The position numbers and the translations under genes are program-made. Positions 10,891 through 21,480 of a stretch of DNA of 64,000 nt are shown one piece after another. Each line of letters begins with the position of its first letter. Positions within the stretch are counted from its first letter, which is position 1. The notes under the pieces were generated by a model, which did not search any database, had not been told where the DNA came from, and worked only from the letters and a program-made list of their open reading frames with translations. The stretch spans positions 8,405,558 to 8,469,557 of the forward strand of contig CM037870.1 in NCBI GenBank assembly GCA_021292105.1, in the 5' to 3' direction. This stretch comes from Anadara kagoshimensis. Lineage: Eukaryota; Mollusca; Bivalvia; Arcoida; Arcidae.

Positions 10891-13694
10891 TGTCAACCAT
10901 ATAATTATGTTGATATATCAATATGAAATTATAAAATATCTACATTTGATTTTGGTAGGGGATATAAAACTCAAAATTCCACCCGTCCTTCAATCCATCT
11001 GGAGTAATTCTCCAAAACTGTGAAGCACTATATACGAAATTTGGTCATCAACATTGATAGGATATGAAAATATCATTAACCAGAGTTTATTTGTTCTTTT
11101 GCCTAGGAGTTACAGCCCTTTGAACATGAGTGCAAATCACAAAAAAATACCTACTGGTGGGGGATCCCAAGTTCATTGAATTAACTTGTTTTCATCTTAA
11201 GGCTTTAACTAGCTGGACACTGTCTGACAATTTTTTAATTTTTGACTACATGTGTCTAGTATTTACTTGGTAACCTATAACACTATTAGGGTTTTAAGAA
11301 CCCTTTTTGGTCTTGGGTATTGGGTTCTTGGCATTGCCAAAATGTGTGTTGCACTTTTTTGTGAAAAAATTATATGGCAAAATTCATAGTGGAAATGTAA
11401 TAGTTACAGTGTTGTACTTGATTATTCAAATTGAAAAAAATCACTAAAATATTTGGGCAAATTATAGATTTTGAACCTTTCGAATGGGCACATTTTGAGT
11501 CCCAAATGAAGCAGAATGACAGGCAGTCTGACTATTAATAGTTTACACTTGCCATCACTTAATTAGTTCTCTTCTCCCTCTTTGTCTGTGTTGATAATTG
11601 TTGTTAAATATTTTAGGTAAAAAGATTTCAGAGATGAATAAAAAGACCAGAAGTAGTTTAATAGGTCCACCAAAGAGACCACTTAATATAAAATCAAATA
11701 AAAGGAAAGCACCACAAAAAGGTAAGGTGTAACTGTAAATCAGAAAATGTTTCTGTCAATTAATTTTACCCAGAAGTCCTCATTTCAAGATACATGTATT
11801 AACATACATTTATTTTCTTTAGCCAGAGAAAAACATTTTGCTTATAAATACATGTACTTGTACATTCAAGAGTTTTATTCGGCTATGCTTCTGCTTTCCA
11901 AAGTGACCGTGTGAGCACTTGTGTGGCTATAAAACTTAATAGAAAACAATACTATTTAATCCAAATCATCTTAACCATTCAGGTGTTTTATCAGTTATCT
12001 CCTTTAGATTTACACAAAGAGACTGACTGGACTGCAAATGCCAAATAAATAACTCATATCAGTAATCTGCTCAAGTTTTGGTTTCAGATTCATTAAAACA
12101 TTAACAATCTCTTGAAATTACATTTTTGGGATGTCTTCTTGAATCTAAGGCTAAGGTAGGGATATCTTAATCTAAAGAGAGCACTTTCTAACAGCAAAAG
12201 CTGTTAACCATGTGCGCTTGTGTGAAAATCACTGTTGAACAGCATGTTTGCCAAAGTGAAAGAGTGTACACACACTTGGTTGGGCCTCTGAAGATCTGTT
12301 GATATGGACAGTTGCGTAATTTTTTGTTTGACACTTTTTTCCTTGAAATGTGCAAATGTAGGGCTCTGGGGCTCTCATTCAAAATTCTGTAGGAAAAAAA
12401 AAACATTTGCATGTGATACTACTGAAGATTTCTTGTGAATTTCTATTTTTTCTACAGATCAACAATCATGTTTGCAACAAGAACAAAATTTTGTCACCAG
12501 TTTTGCTTTAATAACTAGATTAATGATTTTTCTTCTGTATCAAAATTTTATTGTCGTGTAAAAATTATATACCTTTATTATTTAGTTACAAATACAAATA
12601 CTAATAAAAGAGGTCCTAAAAGACAGAAGAGGGGTACAAAATCACGGAAAGACGACAGTGACTACGAAGACGAAGAGGAAGACCTGGAAGATGGCGTAGA
12701 ATGGTATGAAGAGGAAATGTGTGCAGCATCGGATTGTCGTAAACCGAAAAATAAACGAGTAGGATGGGTATGTACATGCATATTAACCAGGGCTCAGATA
12801 AAATAAGAATCAAGGATGGCATTTGACAAATAATTTATTTGGCAGTGGGATAAGTGTTATTAAAATTCCACTTGTCACTGGGCTGTCAAGTCGGTCAGGA
12901 TTAGTGGCTGAGTGTTTTATCTGAGGCCTGCATGACATAAAAAGCATAAAAACAGTTGGTTCTTGAAAGTAGCTTAATAATGATTCAATTATCATGTCAG
13001 TCAGATTGTGACTCAAAGCCTTTAATAAAGTTTTATCAATGTTTTATTAAAATGAATTGCAAGCTAAGTCTGACCTAAGCTTATTTGTTCAGACTAGGAG
13101 TGACTATCTGAGATGAGACACTAATCCAGCCGACTCCAGGGCAAAATAAACTTCCAGCATATCATCATTATATTGTTTGCAATATTTTCTCTATTTAAAA
13201 GACTTTCCATCCCGGTACTTGTAATGTTTCTACTAAAACAGTTTGGTGTCACAGTTTGCACGAAGAAATGCATAAGAATAACAAATGTTGAAAAGTACTT
13301 TCCAGTATCTTGATTAACAATGTTATTGTTTAGAACTTTTTTGCTTAAGGGTGAAGTAAACAGCTGGAGTTGAAAACTGAAAAATTATTAAAAATAAAAC
13401 ATAAACTAAGACAAGCCCATCCTACTTTAGTAAGTACTTTTAGTGCCATGCAAATTTTCCCGAAAAAAGGGGGTTTATATTAGGAAGATTTGTATCCCCT
13501 TTCATAAAACTGAAGAAATTCTCAATCCTTTGTTGTCAGTGATAGACCCTATTGACTTTATTTATATATTAGTACTCTTTGTTTTACAGGTTCAGTGTGA
13601 CGACTGTGATAATTGGTATCATACAGAATGTGTTGGATGTAGATATGAACACGTTAAAGACACAAACATCAAATTTAGTTGTGGATGTAGATAA
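3542..13694 (+). CDS. TCF19: TCF19-like FHA and PHD-finger nuclear protein, 8 exons, 548 aa
   Basis: Joining exons 3542-3633, 5076-5262, 5895-6011, 9195-9811, 10492-10733, 11617-11721, 12586-12767 and 13590-13694 gives one open frame of 549 codons including the stop; every junction is GT-AG and all phases agree. Residues about 11-18 (DFQLRRIG) followed by an FHA core to about 120 include FGRGDG, SRKHAEIH and NGTFVND, the phosphopeptide-loop signature. Residues 133-500 are low complexity, rich in Ser, Lys, Asp and Glu, with basic patches that look like nuclear localisation signals (GTKRKLL, KRGPKRQKRGTK). A C4HC3 PHD finger closes the protein (Cys499, 504, 517, 520, His525, Cys528, 545, 547). 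FHA-first, PHD-last is the TCF19 architecture; vertebrate TCF19 is near 345 residues, so the linker here is much longer. Family knowledge: TCF19 is a cell-cycle-linked chromatin protein whose PHD binds methylated histone H3. The start is the first ATG in the exon carrying the conserved FQL-RIG motif. Orthology to TCF19 is likely; exact function is inferred. Confidence 0.87.
5076..5262 (+). other. TCF19: TCF19-like exon 2, FHA core
   Basis: The acceptor is tttaatttttag and the donor AAG|GTACAA. The exon codes residues 31-93, with the FHA signature FGRGDG, then SRKHAEIH about 25 residues later, then NGTFVND. The exon leaves a clean phase-0 boundary into exon 3, which supplies the last FHA strands (LLAEGDKITFG). 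Confidence 0.88.
5395..5452 (+). repeat. poly-C and poly-G tract in intron 2
   Basis: A run of about 30 C residues is followed shortly by a run of G (cttctttcccgggggggg). It is a homopolymer tract inside an intron with no coding role. Tract length is likely unreliable in assembly. Confidence 0.9.
5895..6011 (+). other. TCF19: TCF19-like exon 3
   Basis: 39 codons in phase 0 at both ends, bounded by ttcatttcag and ATT|GTAAGT. It codes the end of the FHA fold (APPTQLLAEGDKITFG) and a short tail ending SEFQYI. Joined to exon 4 this gives SEFQYIFEKVK, which resembles the segment following the FHA domain in vertebrate TCF19. The 3' part of this exon is duplicated immediately downstream (see 6048-6149). 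Confidence 0.85.
6048..6149 (+). repeat. tandem duplicate of the 3' part of exon 3 plus its donor site
   Basis: The sequence from tcataagaac to cagatttcattaatt repeats 5942-6043 with a single difference inside the coding part (AAT to AAC, still Asn). It includes 22 codons of exon 3 and the GTAAGT donor, but not the upstream acceptor, so it is not expected to be spliced in as a normal exon. Offset between copies is 106 bp. Confidence 0.93.
6171..6455 (+). mobile_element. tRNA-derived SINE, Leu/Ser-like head
   Basis: It starts ggggcttggtggcagagtgg, like the 5' half of a class-II tRNA. The body is shared with the other SINE copies in the window, and it ends with ttgactgggacgttaaacac followed by cattactcaactcaa. 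It lies in intron 3 of the TCF19-like gene. A head fragment of the same type is at 4618-4690 and a tail fragment at 3930-4130. Confidence 0.75.
6456..9194. other. remainder of TCF19-like intron 3
   Basis: AT-rich intron with no exon recognised. It contains the family A MITE (7496-7688) and, close to the exon 4 acceptor, a segment at about 8985-9115 resembling the family D repeat (cacaaatttgctaaaatagg). The stretch 8040-8160 looks repeat-like but no second copy was seen in this window. Confidence 0.6.
7496..7688. mobile_element. MITE family A, cctgtcaaaagtttaa ends
   Basis: The left end cctgtcaaaagtttaa and right end gtaaaactttcaacagg are inverted copies of each other about 190 bp apart. The interior has no open frame. 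Relatives lie at 15282-15477, 22984-24951 (interrupted) and 33400-34895 (expanded). It lies in intron 3 of the TCF19-like gene. Confidence 0.8.
9195..9811 (+). other. TCF19: TCF19-like exon 4, disordered linker
   Basis: The acceptor is tttttgtttcag and the donor AAAAG|GTAAAG. It codes 205 residues starting FEKVKIAKKE, then a Lys/Ser/Asp/Glu-rich low-complexity linker with a Ser run (residues near position 240 of the protein), an acidic run GDEDEEEEIS, and a basic end (GTKRKLLSSN). Reading past the donor gives an immediate stop, which supports splicing here. Confidence 0.88.
10492..10733 (+). other. TCF19: TCF19-like exon 5, acidic Ser-Asp-Lys repeats
   Basis: Bounded by ttattttcag and AATG|GTAAAT. 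It codes a degenerate series of KSDDN/KSDDD pentads in an overall strongly acidic stretch, then DPYEFKTEKR. Composition suggests a disordered, possibly histone- or CK2-interacting segment; that role is inference. Confidence 0.87.
10811..10886. repeat. (CA)n microsatellite
   Basis: About 38 uninterrupted CA dinucleotides in intron 5 of the TCF19-like gene, starting roughly 80 bases after the exon 5 donor. Confidence 0.97.
11617..12767 (+). other. TCF19: TCF19-like exons 6 and 7
   Basis: Exon 6 (11617-11721) codes a basic stretch with GPPKRPLNIKSNKRK. Exon 7 (12586-12767) codes RGPKRQKRGTK, an acidic DDSDYEDEEEDLED run, and the first half of the PHD finger (MCAASDC ... RVGW), ending TGG|GTATGT. 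Both acceptors (aaatattttag, ttatttag) and donors are canonical and keep phase. Confidence 0.86.
13590..13694 (+). other. TCF19: TCF19-like exon 8, second half of PHD finger and stop
   Basis: The acceptor is ttgttttacag; the exon reads VQCDDCDNWYHTECVGC and ends FSCGCR with a TAA stop. It supplies Cys517, Cys520, His525, Cys528, Cys545 and Cys547 of the C4HC3 finger. The protein ends right after the last ligand. Confidence 0.92.
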
Positions 13695-13702
13695 AATAAG
13701 AC

Positions 13703-13935
13703 AGTGAAAAGACGACTACATCATACTATCACAGATCACTGTATATTAATGACATCATACTTTTAGATTGATAATCATAAGGACAGTTACGTGTGTCATT
13801 TTCATTGTTTTAGCAAAGACAGTCAAAGACGACTACATCATACTCTCACAGATCGCTGTATATCAATGACAGCTTCATTTTAGGTTGATAATCATTATCC
13901 ACAGTTATGTGCGTCATTTTCGTCGTTTTTAGCCA
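13703..13935 (+). repeat. imperfect tandem duplication in the TCF19-like 3' UTR region
   Basis: The segments about 13703-13817 and 13820-13932 align over about 115 bp. Both contain gacgactacatcatact, cacagatc-ctgtat, a ttgataatcat block and a tgtgtcatttt or tgcgtcatttt block. The first copy begins about 10 bases after the stop codon. Confidence 0.85.
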
Positions 13936-15076
13936 AATCATGACAGAGATGAGATTGTGTATTGTTGTAGATAGAGACGACCGTCAAGTTAATTTTATAT
14001 TCCTACATTCACTCAATATTGTATATTTAGAAATATTCACAGTAAAAAATTCAGAAATATTGTTTGATTGGGATGTAAAACCTTGTTCTATCAATCAATC
14101 TATATGACTAAAAATCATGAACATTACCGTAATACACAGAGAATATTTCTAGGATATGTTGAGGGCTAAAGAGGTAAAAGGGGCTATATACCTCGTTTAT
14201 AAGGTATGTCATAGCACCTTTTCCCTCAAACCCCTCAAACTTTATCTAAAGTATTTCACTGTATATGCAGCTTGTCTACTTGCCATAACATTCTGGAATA
14301 TTTATTCCAAGTGAATACTTCTATTTATACTGTGTTGGTAATGTAGGAATTAAGTTTGATAGTGTACGCTGCCACCCATCAATAATATATATATTTTATA
14401 TTATAATTATCATGTCAAATTTCAGTAATAGAATTGAAATGCATGTACATGTATATTGAAGTTTTTTGCAGTATTTAAAAGTGATATCTTAACTAAATGA
14501 TCTAAATGTATGTATCAAACTGTTTTTCTTGAAAAAAAATCTGAAGTTTAGGAGGAAATATAAAAAAAAATGTTAAAAATACAGATTTACAGGAAAAACA
14601 TTTAGGCTATCTTATTCAAGAACCATAACTCTTATTCAGCATGTATAAACTTGTATAATAATTTATGGATGGCAGTGTGTATTTGGTGATAATCTGCATC
14701 ATTAACATCATTTTATCCAAATCATCTCATCATCATCTTTTACAGATAACCTTACATTGATGATATCTTAATCTAAGGTTGGTGTTTCATTTTTTTCGAC
14801 GTCGTTTATTTATTGAGATCATGACGACAAGAGATTAGATTAGATAGTGCTGTTGTATGTATGTATATATATACATGTGTATATAATCTCCATTGTTATA
14901 GATCTACAAAGTTTTAATAGTTGTTTTTATTGTTCGTTTATGTTGAATTTTTGCCATATGCAAGGTCTGAATTAAGAAAAGTATATTTTCTTGTTGGTTT
15001 TTACTTCTGATGTAGTCAAGAGAAATTACAACATTTACAAATGCTACATGTAGTAGTGTTACCTTGAGTTAAAAGT
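13936..15076. other. probable TCF19-like 3' UTR and downstream DNA, no gene
   Basis: AT-rich sequence without a convincing coding frame. A SINE tail fragment (gattgggatgtaaaacc) lies near 14068. The 3' end of the transcript could not be fixed because many AATAAA-like hexamers occur over the next kilobases. Confidence 0.5.
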
Positions 15077-15236
15077 ACAGTCAAACCTGTCTATAAAGAC
15101 CACCCAAGGGAATGTGTAAAAGTGGCCTTTATGGGCAGGTGGTCCTTATATTCAGGTTCAAATTATAGTGATTGGGATGAAATTTAACTGGCCTTTAAAA
15201 GGAGGTGGTCCTTTTATAGAGGTGACCTTGACTGTA
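15077..15236. mobile_element. MITE family B, tcaaacctgtctataaaggcc palindrome
   Basis: It starts acagtcaaacctgtct and ends with the inverted form (gaccttgactgt); the interior has repeated gtggccttta-type blocks. Other copies are at 20532-20694, 25035-25215, 31696-31877, 39131-39307, 40087-40270 and 43724-43993, with a truncated one at 49899-49959. There is no coding capacity. Confidence 0.88.
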
Positions 15237-15281
15237 CTTATCTATAGCTACTGAAATATAGGTCAAACTTATACAAACAGA

Positions 15282-15477
15282 CCTGTCAAAAGTTTAACAT
15301 TGAGCTAAGGGAAAGGGATCAAAGCTTAAGATACCGAGTGGTTAAGATGCCAATACCCAGTGGTCCAAAGCTGTCTAGTGATAGACAAAAGCTATTAGCA
15401 TGTAGCTAATGAGGGGGTCAAGAAGAGCTACTGATTTGGTATTGATTTGTTAGCTTAGCTTTAAAACATTTGACAGG
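15282..15477. mobile_element. MITE family A copy
   Basis: The left end cctgtcaaaagtttaac and right end acatttgacagg form imperfect terminal inverted repeats 196 bp apart. The interior contains agctaatgaggg and gatttgttagcttagc, as in the other family A copies. Confidence 0.8.
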
Positions 15478-16372
15478 GGTGTACTGTAGTACCAGCAGAA
15501 ACAAAACAAAGTGTAATAAAGTATGTTAAAACCAATGTGTCACCATGGCCTGTTGTTGTATGTTATCTACAGGTCTTCTACTATCTTATGTACCAGTAGT
15601 TGTGTCTATCTTTTAAAGTTCATATCCACTTTTAAGGGTCTTCAGTTTTAACGATGTTTTTATTTACAATGGAAGAAAAATGGTAGCAGTCATTTTTGGC
15701 TAATTTGTCTTTCCAGAAAAAAGTGATACAAGATTTTTATGTATGGTATTTATAAGTAATGTTCCTATTATTTTGGAGGTACACTGGTTGGATTTGGATC
15801 AAGGAATTTTAAACACAATTACCGTACATTTTGAATTTATGAAATCATTCATAATAGATTTGTGAAAAGTGAAGAATTTTGTATCGCTCATTTCTTTACA
15901 AATACTATATACAGGTAGTACTGAAAATATTAAAACAGACTGACCAATTCGACGGATTTGTATCATAAAAATAAATAGATGGATGGATAAAATGAAAAGG
16001 TCAAATTGGATGGATAAAATGAAAAGGTCAAATTAGACAGATTATCCCATTTTGAGGGTTATTTTAATTAAAATTACTAGAAATTTAGACTTTTTCTATT
16101 GAAATTGTACCAAAATAAACACTTAATGATAAAAAAGTACCTAAATGGCAACCTTGCGCACTAAAAATGTACCGATTTGGACAAATAAATCTGATTGGTC
16201 AGCCTGTTAAACCCCTGACTAGTGTGTCATTTCAGTAAGTAAAATGTTGAATCACATTGTTTTGGAGTAATTGTTGCCCTTTATAAGGGTATGCCTACCT
16301 TACAATATAAGTTGACATGGTACAAGGATTATATTATATTTGTAACAATCACCATTCACTTAAGACCTTGCT

Positions 16373-16819
16373 CTAGTTTCCAATCATTAACTAAGATTAT
16401 CCTTAACTTAATTCTGGCAAACTTGACATACTTATGTTAATAGAAAAAAAATTGACAAAATTGAAATGAAATGTAAAAAGCTTAGTGATATGCAAAATTA
16501 CACCTTAATTTTTTTAATATCTTGAAAACTACTTTAAATCAACTTTTATTCACAGATATAAACTTTCGCTATTCTCTTACCAAAACCATTTCCCTACTTT
16601 CCCAGTAGGGACTATAACTGAATATCTGGTGTAAATAAAACCATTTTTGGAAACAAATTCACCAGGATTAACTTTCGCAATGATTTTGTCTTCAGGAAAC
16701 ATGAGAAAGTTAATCACACACAAATAAAAGTTGGTTTACACTAACAGAATTATTCAGATTTCAAATTTGCCAGATTTAAGTAAAACAAAATCTTAGTTAA
16801 GAAATGATTGTGAAACTAG
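16373..16819. mobile_element. MITE family C, tttcacaatcatt...aactaagatt ends
   Basis: The left end is ctagtttccaatcattaact followed by aagatta, with attctggcaaacttg further in. The right end is the inverted form, with gccagatttaagta then gaaatgattgtgaaactagg. The terminal repeats exceed 50 bp. Other copies are at 32001-32292 and 42020-42240. Confidence 0.85.
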
Positions 16820-19140
16820 GGACTGCTTTGTTAGAAAATAAGTTTAATTAGAGGCAAGTTAACTAAATGCTTTATAGATGTGCTTTGAAAATGTACATTG
16901 ACATTTAGTCCATCCAAACTTTCGCTTTGGTGTGTAAGTGTGTGTACTATGATGTACATGTATGTGAAAAAGTCTCTTCCTCGCACTGAATGTTAATTTA
17001 TTGTAGTATTTTAAAAATAGTTCTAAGTGTTTTTATGAAGTAAATGATCAGCATAACTGTAGTTTTCCAATGTAAAAAGTAGCCATAATGTTGTAGCGAT
17101 TAGTTTTACTGCTTTTAATAATTTGAACAGTTTCTGCTGAAGTAATAATACTGCCAATACATGTGCATAAACATTTTATCACACCTGTATATCACACATA
17201 ATTTCTGAAGATGGGACATCAACTTTTATGAAATGTAACAGAAAATGTACAGTCATAATTTGACATTTTGTCATATATCAAACAGAATTTCTGAAGTCAG
17301 TACTTCACCTTACTGGATATCTAAAAGAAATCCAATGTTTTAAACTTGTTTAATCACTAATGAAAAAACAAATTCATCTTTATCTGTCTGACATTCATCA
17401 AATACAATTTGAAGCGTATGAATGTAAAATATTGTTATTTTATCATGTTTATGTGTTTTAAAATTTTCACAGGGATCCTCCTATAATATTTAATTAAATT
17501 TGAAACTTTCTCAAGATAACATTGGCTGAAAGGTGGAAAAAGTGTTGGTTATTTACCAATAACGTGAATGCCATATAGCCAGCCCCCTCCACCCCATTTT
17601 TGCTCTTGAATGTGTGTAGTGTGTATTGGATCACACTATCTATTTATAAGTGCCTGCATGAAGTGTCAAACCTATTGTCATGCCCTAGAGTGCACTGACA
17701 TCAGTTGCCAATGTTAAGTTGATGGGCCAACTCATCTATACAGAGTGGCCTATCTGGTGGCATTTACCACCTTCTGCTTAATTTTGTTCTTTTAAAGAAT
17801 TGTTTTATTGAATTTTAAAATATGGGGGGAAAAACACAAAATGTTCCAATATTTCAAGATGCTATTTCTGCTGCTTGTATATAGCTTGGTCGCCATGTTC
17901 TATAAAGCAAGTGCTTATGGGTCACAACACCTAATTGCCTATATTTAAATCCTTGGGACAGGTTCTAGTTTGAGAAAGTTTGTTGTTTGTCAAAGGTTGG
18001 TTGTTTCGTCGAGGCACTCTGGTTTCCTCCAACATCGCGAGAATTTACGACCTCAATGTAAGTGAATCTTGACTAGGGTTTAAGCACCACTACACCACTA
18101 CTACCTGTATGTAACTGTAAATACATATGTAGACAGATGATACAAATTGATAAAATACTAGCTCGGCCAAGACAACCAGTTTTATCTCTTATACATAATG
18201 TTATATGTATTTTATCAAGTATTATTAATAATAAAAATGGCTTTAATTGTTTTTCTATATTTAGATTCTATGTTTACAAATGGTCAAAGTGTTTATTTTT
18301 TGTCTTACACATCAGCATGGCCACATGTTATTTATTGTATACATAAATGCACTGGTCCATAATATTTAAATGAAAGGTCAAGTGGACAGGTCAATGTTGT
18401 TTGCCTAAACTTGAACTAAGCTTGTCTTATGTTGACATACATATACTTCTATACTGTATTTTGGTAAATTTACAAAAAAAACCACCCAGCAAACACATCA
18501 TAGTAAATTTTAGTTTGGAATTTGAATTTTTAATGTCCTAAATGAAATGCAGGGTTGTAAATAGTTACAATTAATGGAAATTTAAAAGTGAAATTTGTTT
18601 AGCCGTAATATGTTGGGAAATTCAAAATATCACACTGTCGTTACTATACTGTGATATTGTTTTATCAACTGTTTTTATATTAAAAAAACTGTTCTTGTGC
18701 ATCATATTTTTAAGAGATGCCAGGGACACTTTTGTGTATTCATTGTGCAAGTTACTTCCAATTATTTGTATGTTTTGTCAGTGTGACAAAAATATGGAAT
18801 TAAATATTGGTCTTTTAACAAATATTTTTTAAATGTGGGTCTTGATTCAGTAAAAGAGAAATGGTGGTATTGCAATTATAAACAGCAAAATAGTTTAATG
18901 ACTGGCAAATATAAATCTTAATTTATGTGTTCACAAATTCTTTTGCAAGTTTGACTACTATTCCTTGCCATAAGTGTGTAAAGTGTTCACCTCTGTTTAA
19001 ATAATTGGAATTTGATTAGCTCTGTGGTAAAAAGTACATATGTAGTAATATGTAAAATGGTATATGTTGTTTTATTATAAAGGGTTCATTTTGCTCTGGC
19101 AAGTATTCTGCTTGTAACTCTGATATATGTACGATTATTA
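16820..19140. other. intergenic DNA, no gene seen
   Basis: No supported gene. Repeat fragments are present: about 17880-18090 resembles the non-tRNA-like molluscan short repeat seen at 19600 and 62600, in inverse orientation, and 18355-18405 (aaaggtcaagtggacaggtc) is the end of the element complete at 40541-40786. Confidence 0.5.
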
Positions 19141-19460
19141 TACCCTCCTTAGCATAGTTGTGGAGGGTATATTATTTGTTCTTGTCCGTCAATCTGCACA
19201 ACATTTTGTTCACACCCTATCTCTTACATTTCTAGATTGATTTGAAAGAAACTTGGTACAAATGTGAAGCAGCAAAAGAGGATGTGTCATCAACCAAATT
19301 TCATTATTATACCACCACACACAATCCCCCTCCCCCAAACAAAGTTAAGGGGACATATAGGATTCACCCTGTCCATTGGGTTTGTCTGTCTGTCCGTCCG
19401 CCCCAATATCTCCCGTTTCAATGGATGAAATTTATTCAATTTTGACACAAATGTAAACCA
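19140..19460. repeat. GTCCGTC-type dispersed repeat fragments
   Basis: It contains ataccctccttagcatagtt, then tgtctgtctgtccgtccgcc, followed by caatggatgaaatttattca. It resembles the repeat at 21170-21480 and the fragment at 21700-21800 in having a 'tccgtc' block, a 'ttgatgaattt' block and 'acacaaatg'. Confidence 0.6.
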
Positions 19461-19589
19461 ACATGAGATAACGTTGTTGTCAATAGCAATATATACAAAA
19501 TATATACAATCAAAAACAAATATACTGGTTCATGTCCGAATCAAAATCCTAACATCAGCTGTTGTGTCACATACTTCCATTAACAAAAC

Positions 19590-19775
19590 AAAAGTTTAGT
19601 TCAAGGATGGTGGAGGAAACTGGATTACCCAGAGAAAAACACCAACTTTTGGCAAGCAAATGGACAAACTTTCTTCTGATAAAATCTGTCCTGATTAGGA
19701 ATTGAACCAGGTCTGTTAGAGGCACTGTGGTCCGTTGGGGCTTGCTTTAGGCCACTCAGCCTCCAAGGTCTCGCA
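19590..19775. mobile_element. short interspersed repeat, 'ggaggaaactggattaccc' type
   Basis: It has ggaggaaactggattaccca, then gagaaaaacaccaac, with gaattgaaccagg further on and finally ggccactcagcctcc. Diverged relatives occur at about 44600-44815, 50530-50770, 58930-59110 and 62565-62765, some inverted. It looks like a SINE, but its head was not assigned to a particular tRNA. Confidence 0.6.
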
Positions 19776-20197
19776 GTTATTAAGTTAGTTATGGTACCTT
19801 AAGCTTATAGCCGCAATAAAAGAATGTTCAGCAATGTAATGTATAAATTGTTTTTACTATGTTTTTTTCATAGATGTGTGTACTATATATATATAAATTG
19901 AAGAGATTTTTTGTCAGTGTTTGGCCTTCATCATCATCATCATCATCATCATTAATGTTGTCATATATTTGTATGTTGATACATTTTATCTACCCACCCA
20001 CCTTTAAATCCTGATGAATTATTTCAGTTTGTAGCTGTTTATAGGGGTGGATTATGTTTTATTTTAATATTTGAAGATTTATGTTATATATTTGGTACAT
20101 TTTAGTACTATTTCATTTATTATGTTTGATGTTCATTCAAGGTGTAATAAATGTTGAATTATATTATAAACAGTTTATCTTGTATACAAAACTCTAT

Positions 20198-20515
20198 GGA
20201 AGCTCAATTGGTAGAGTGCTCAATATGTGGGAGGTCATGTGTTTGAACTCTGGCTGGATCTGACCAAAACTTATAAAAAGGTAGTGACTGTTCTTCAACC
20301 AAACACTTAGCATTTAGAAATGAAATTTACAGGGTCCTTCGAAAGAGTCTATAAAAATCTATGCCCCATGTAAAGACAAGCGTGGCACATTCAAGAACCA
20401 ACCCAGCACATTATCCCTGTGCTTTACAAAGGTCAAAATATCTGCCACTTCACCTATAGCTAGTGGCGTCTTGGTATAAGTGAAAAATTCTTGACTGGGC
20501 CTTAAACCCAAATTC
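20198..20515 (+). mobile_element. tRNA-derived SINE copy
   Basis: An A-box-like ttggtagagtgctcaatatg and a decayed B box gtttgaactct are followed by the common body (ttagcatttagaaatgaaat) and the tail ttgactgggccttaaaccc. It is diverged from the copy at 63579-63927. Confidence 0.8.
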
Positions 20516-20531
20516 TTTTAAATTATCTAGT

Positions 20532-20694
20532 ACAGTAAAACACATCTTTAAAGGCAACCCAAGGGAACCAGTAAAGTTGTCTTTATAGGCAGGTTCAAAT
20601 AACATGAATAAAGAGCAATTGGGATAAAATTTTACTGTCAGTAAAATGCAAGTGGTCTTTATATACAGTTGGCCTTTAAGTCAGATTTGTTGTA
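20532..20694. mobile_element. MITE family B copy
   Basis: A diverged copy with acagtaaaacacatctttaa at the left and ggcctttaagtcagatttgt at the right; same organisation as 15077-15236. Confidence 0.75.
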
Positions 20695-20845
20695 TTTTTA
20701 TGTACAAGTCCCCTGTAACCCCCCCCCTTTAGGGGGCCCCATGGCCCAGAATTTTTGCAAATTTTAAAGAACATTTTATAAGGATGTCTGATGTCTGCCA
20801 GCTGTGTGATAAACTTTAATATAACCTATCCTCTTTGTGTTTAAG

Positions 20846-21062
20846 GGTCTTAGTGGCTTAATTGTCTAAAGCACACACTTACTAATCACAGCACCTTTCA
20901 CTGTCTAGGTTTTGAACCCTACTCGGGCAGATCCTTGAGGAAATTTGAAAGTTCGCTTCCTTAAAGTTAGTGGTTCTGTTTCACTACCCCAGTTGCCACC
21001 ATCATCTCTGAACTGAAAGTCTTGATATAAGTGAAATACTCTTTAACAGTGTGTAAAATACA
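20846..21062 (+). mobile_element. decayed tRNA-derived SINE
   Basis: A Leu/Ser-like head (gggtcttagtggcttaattg, then tctaaagc), a decayed B box (ggttttgaaccct) and a tail that degenerates at about 21025-21062 (gatataagtgaaatactctt). Confidence 0.6.
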
Positions 21063-21130
21063 ATTGCTCCACTCTAGATCTTAGTGTTGATAGTATAACA
21101 GAAACAAGATTCATTGAATATTGCCCACAA

Positions 21131-21132
<2 letters not shown>

Positions 21133-21163
<31 letters not shown>

Positions 21164-21480
21164 TTGTTTTTTTTTTCGTTGTCCCCCGCCGCAACGCGGA
21201 GAGGGGACATAGAAATGCCGGGCGTCCGTCCGTCCGTGTGTCCGTCCGTCACACTTTTTTGTAAGCGCTCTCATGCCTACAAATTTTGACGGATTTACAT
21301 ACCAAATGTTTATGCCACTAATACCTTGGTCAAGTTCGAAAATCAGCATTGGTCGATACTTTTTGTTGGAGTTATGGGACTTCGACCACAATAATGACTC
21401 CGTTTTATCCAAAAATTGACCTTGTAAGCGCAATTTCATATATACTAGGATACTGCTTGACCGGCGGGGGACCAAGGAAT
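21133..21480. repeat. GTCCGTCCGTC dispersed repeat with poly-T tract
   Basis: A poly-T run of about 30 bases leads into gttgtcccccgccgcaacgc, then gtccgtccgtccgtgtgtcc, and a body ending ttgaccggcgggggaccaag. This type of sequence is a common dispersed repeat in molluscs (recalled, not searched). The reverse-strand open frames across it are runs of Lys from poly-T and are not genes. Confidence 0.7.

Noticed and set aside
10404-10904. Plus-strand frame ending in a His-Thr run
   Set aside because: It is the wrong frame through TCF19-like exon 5, continuing into the CA microsatellite. The spliced frame is supported by phase and homology instead.
13443-13589. Upstream extension of the last PHD exon to an ATG at 13443
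   Set aside because: A canonical acceptor at 13588-13589 and the exact completion of the PHD finger from exon 7 show that the exon starts at 13590.
21043-21475. Minus-strand frames with Lys runs
   Set aside because: They result from a poly-T tract and a dispersed GTCCGTC repeat.
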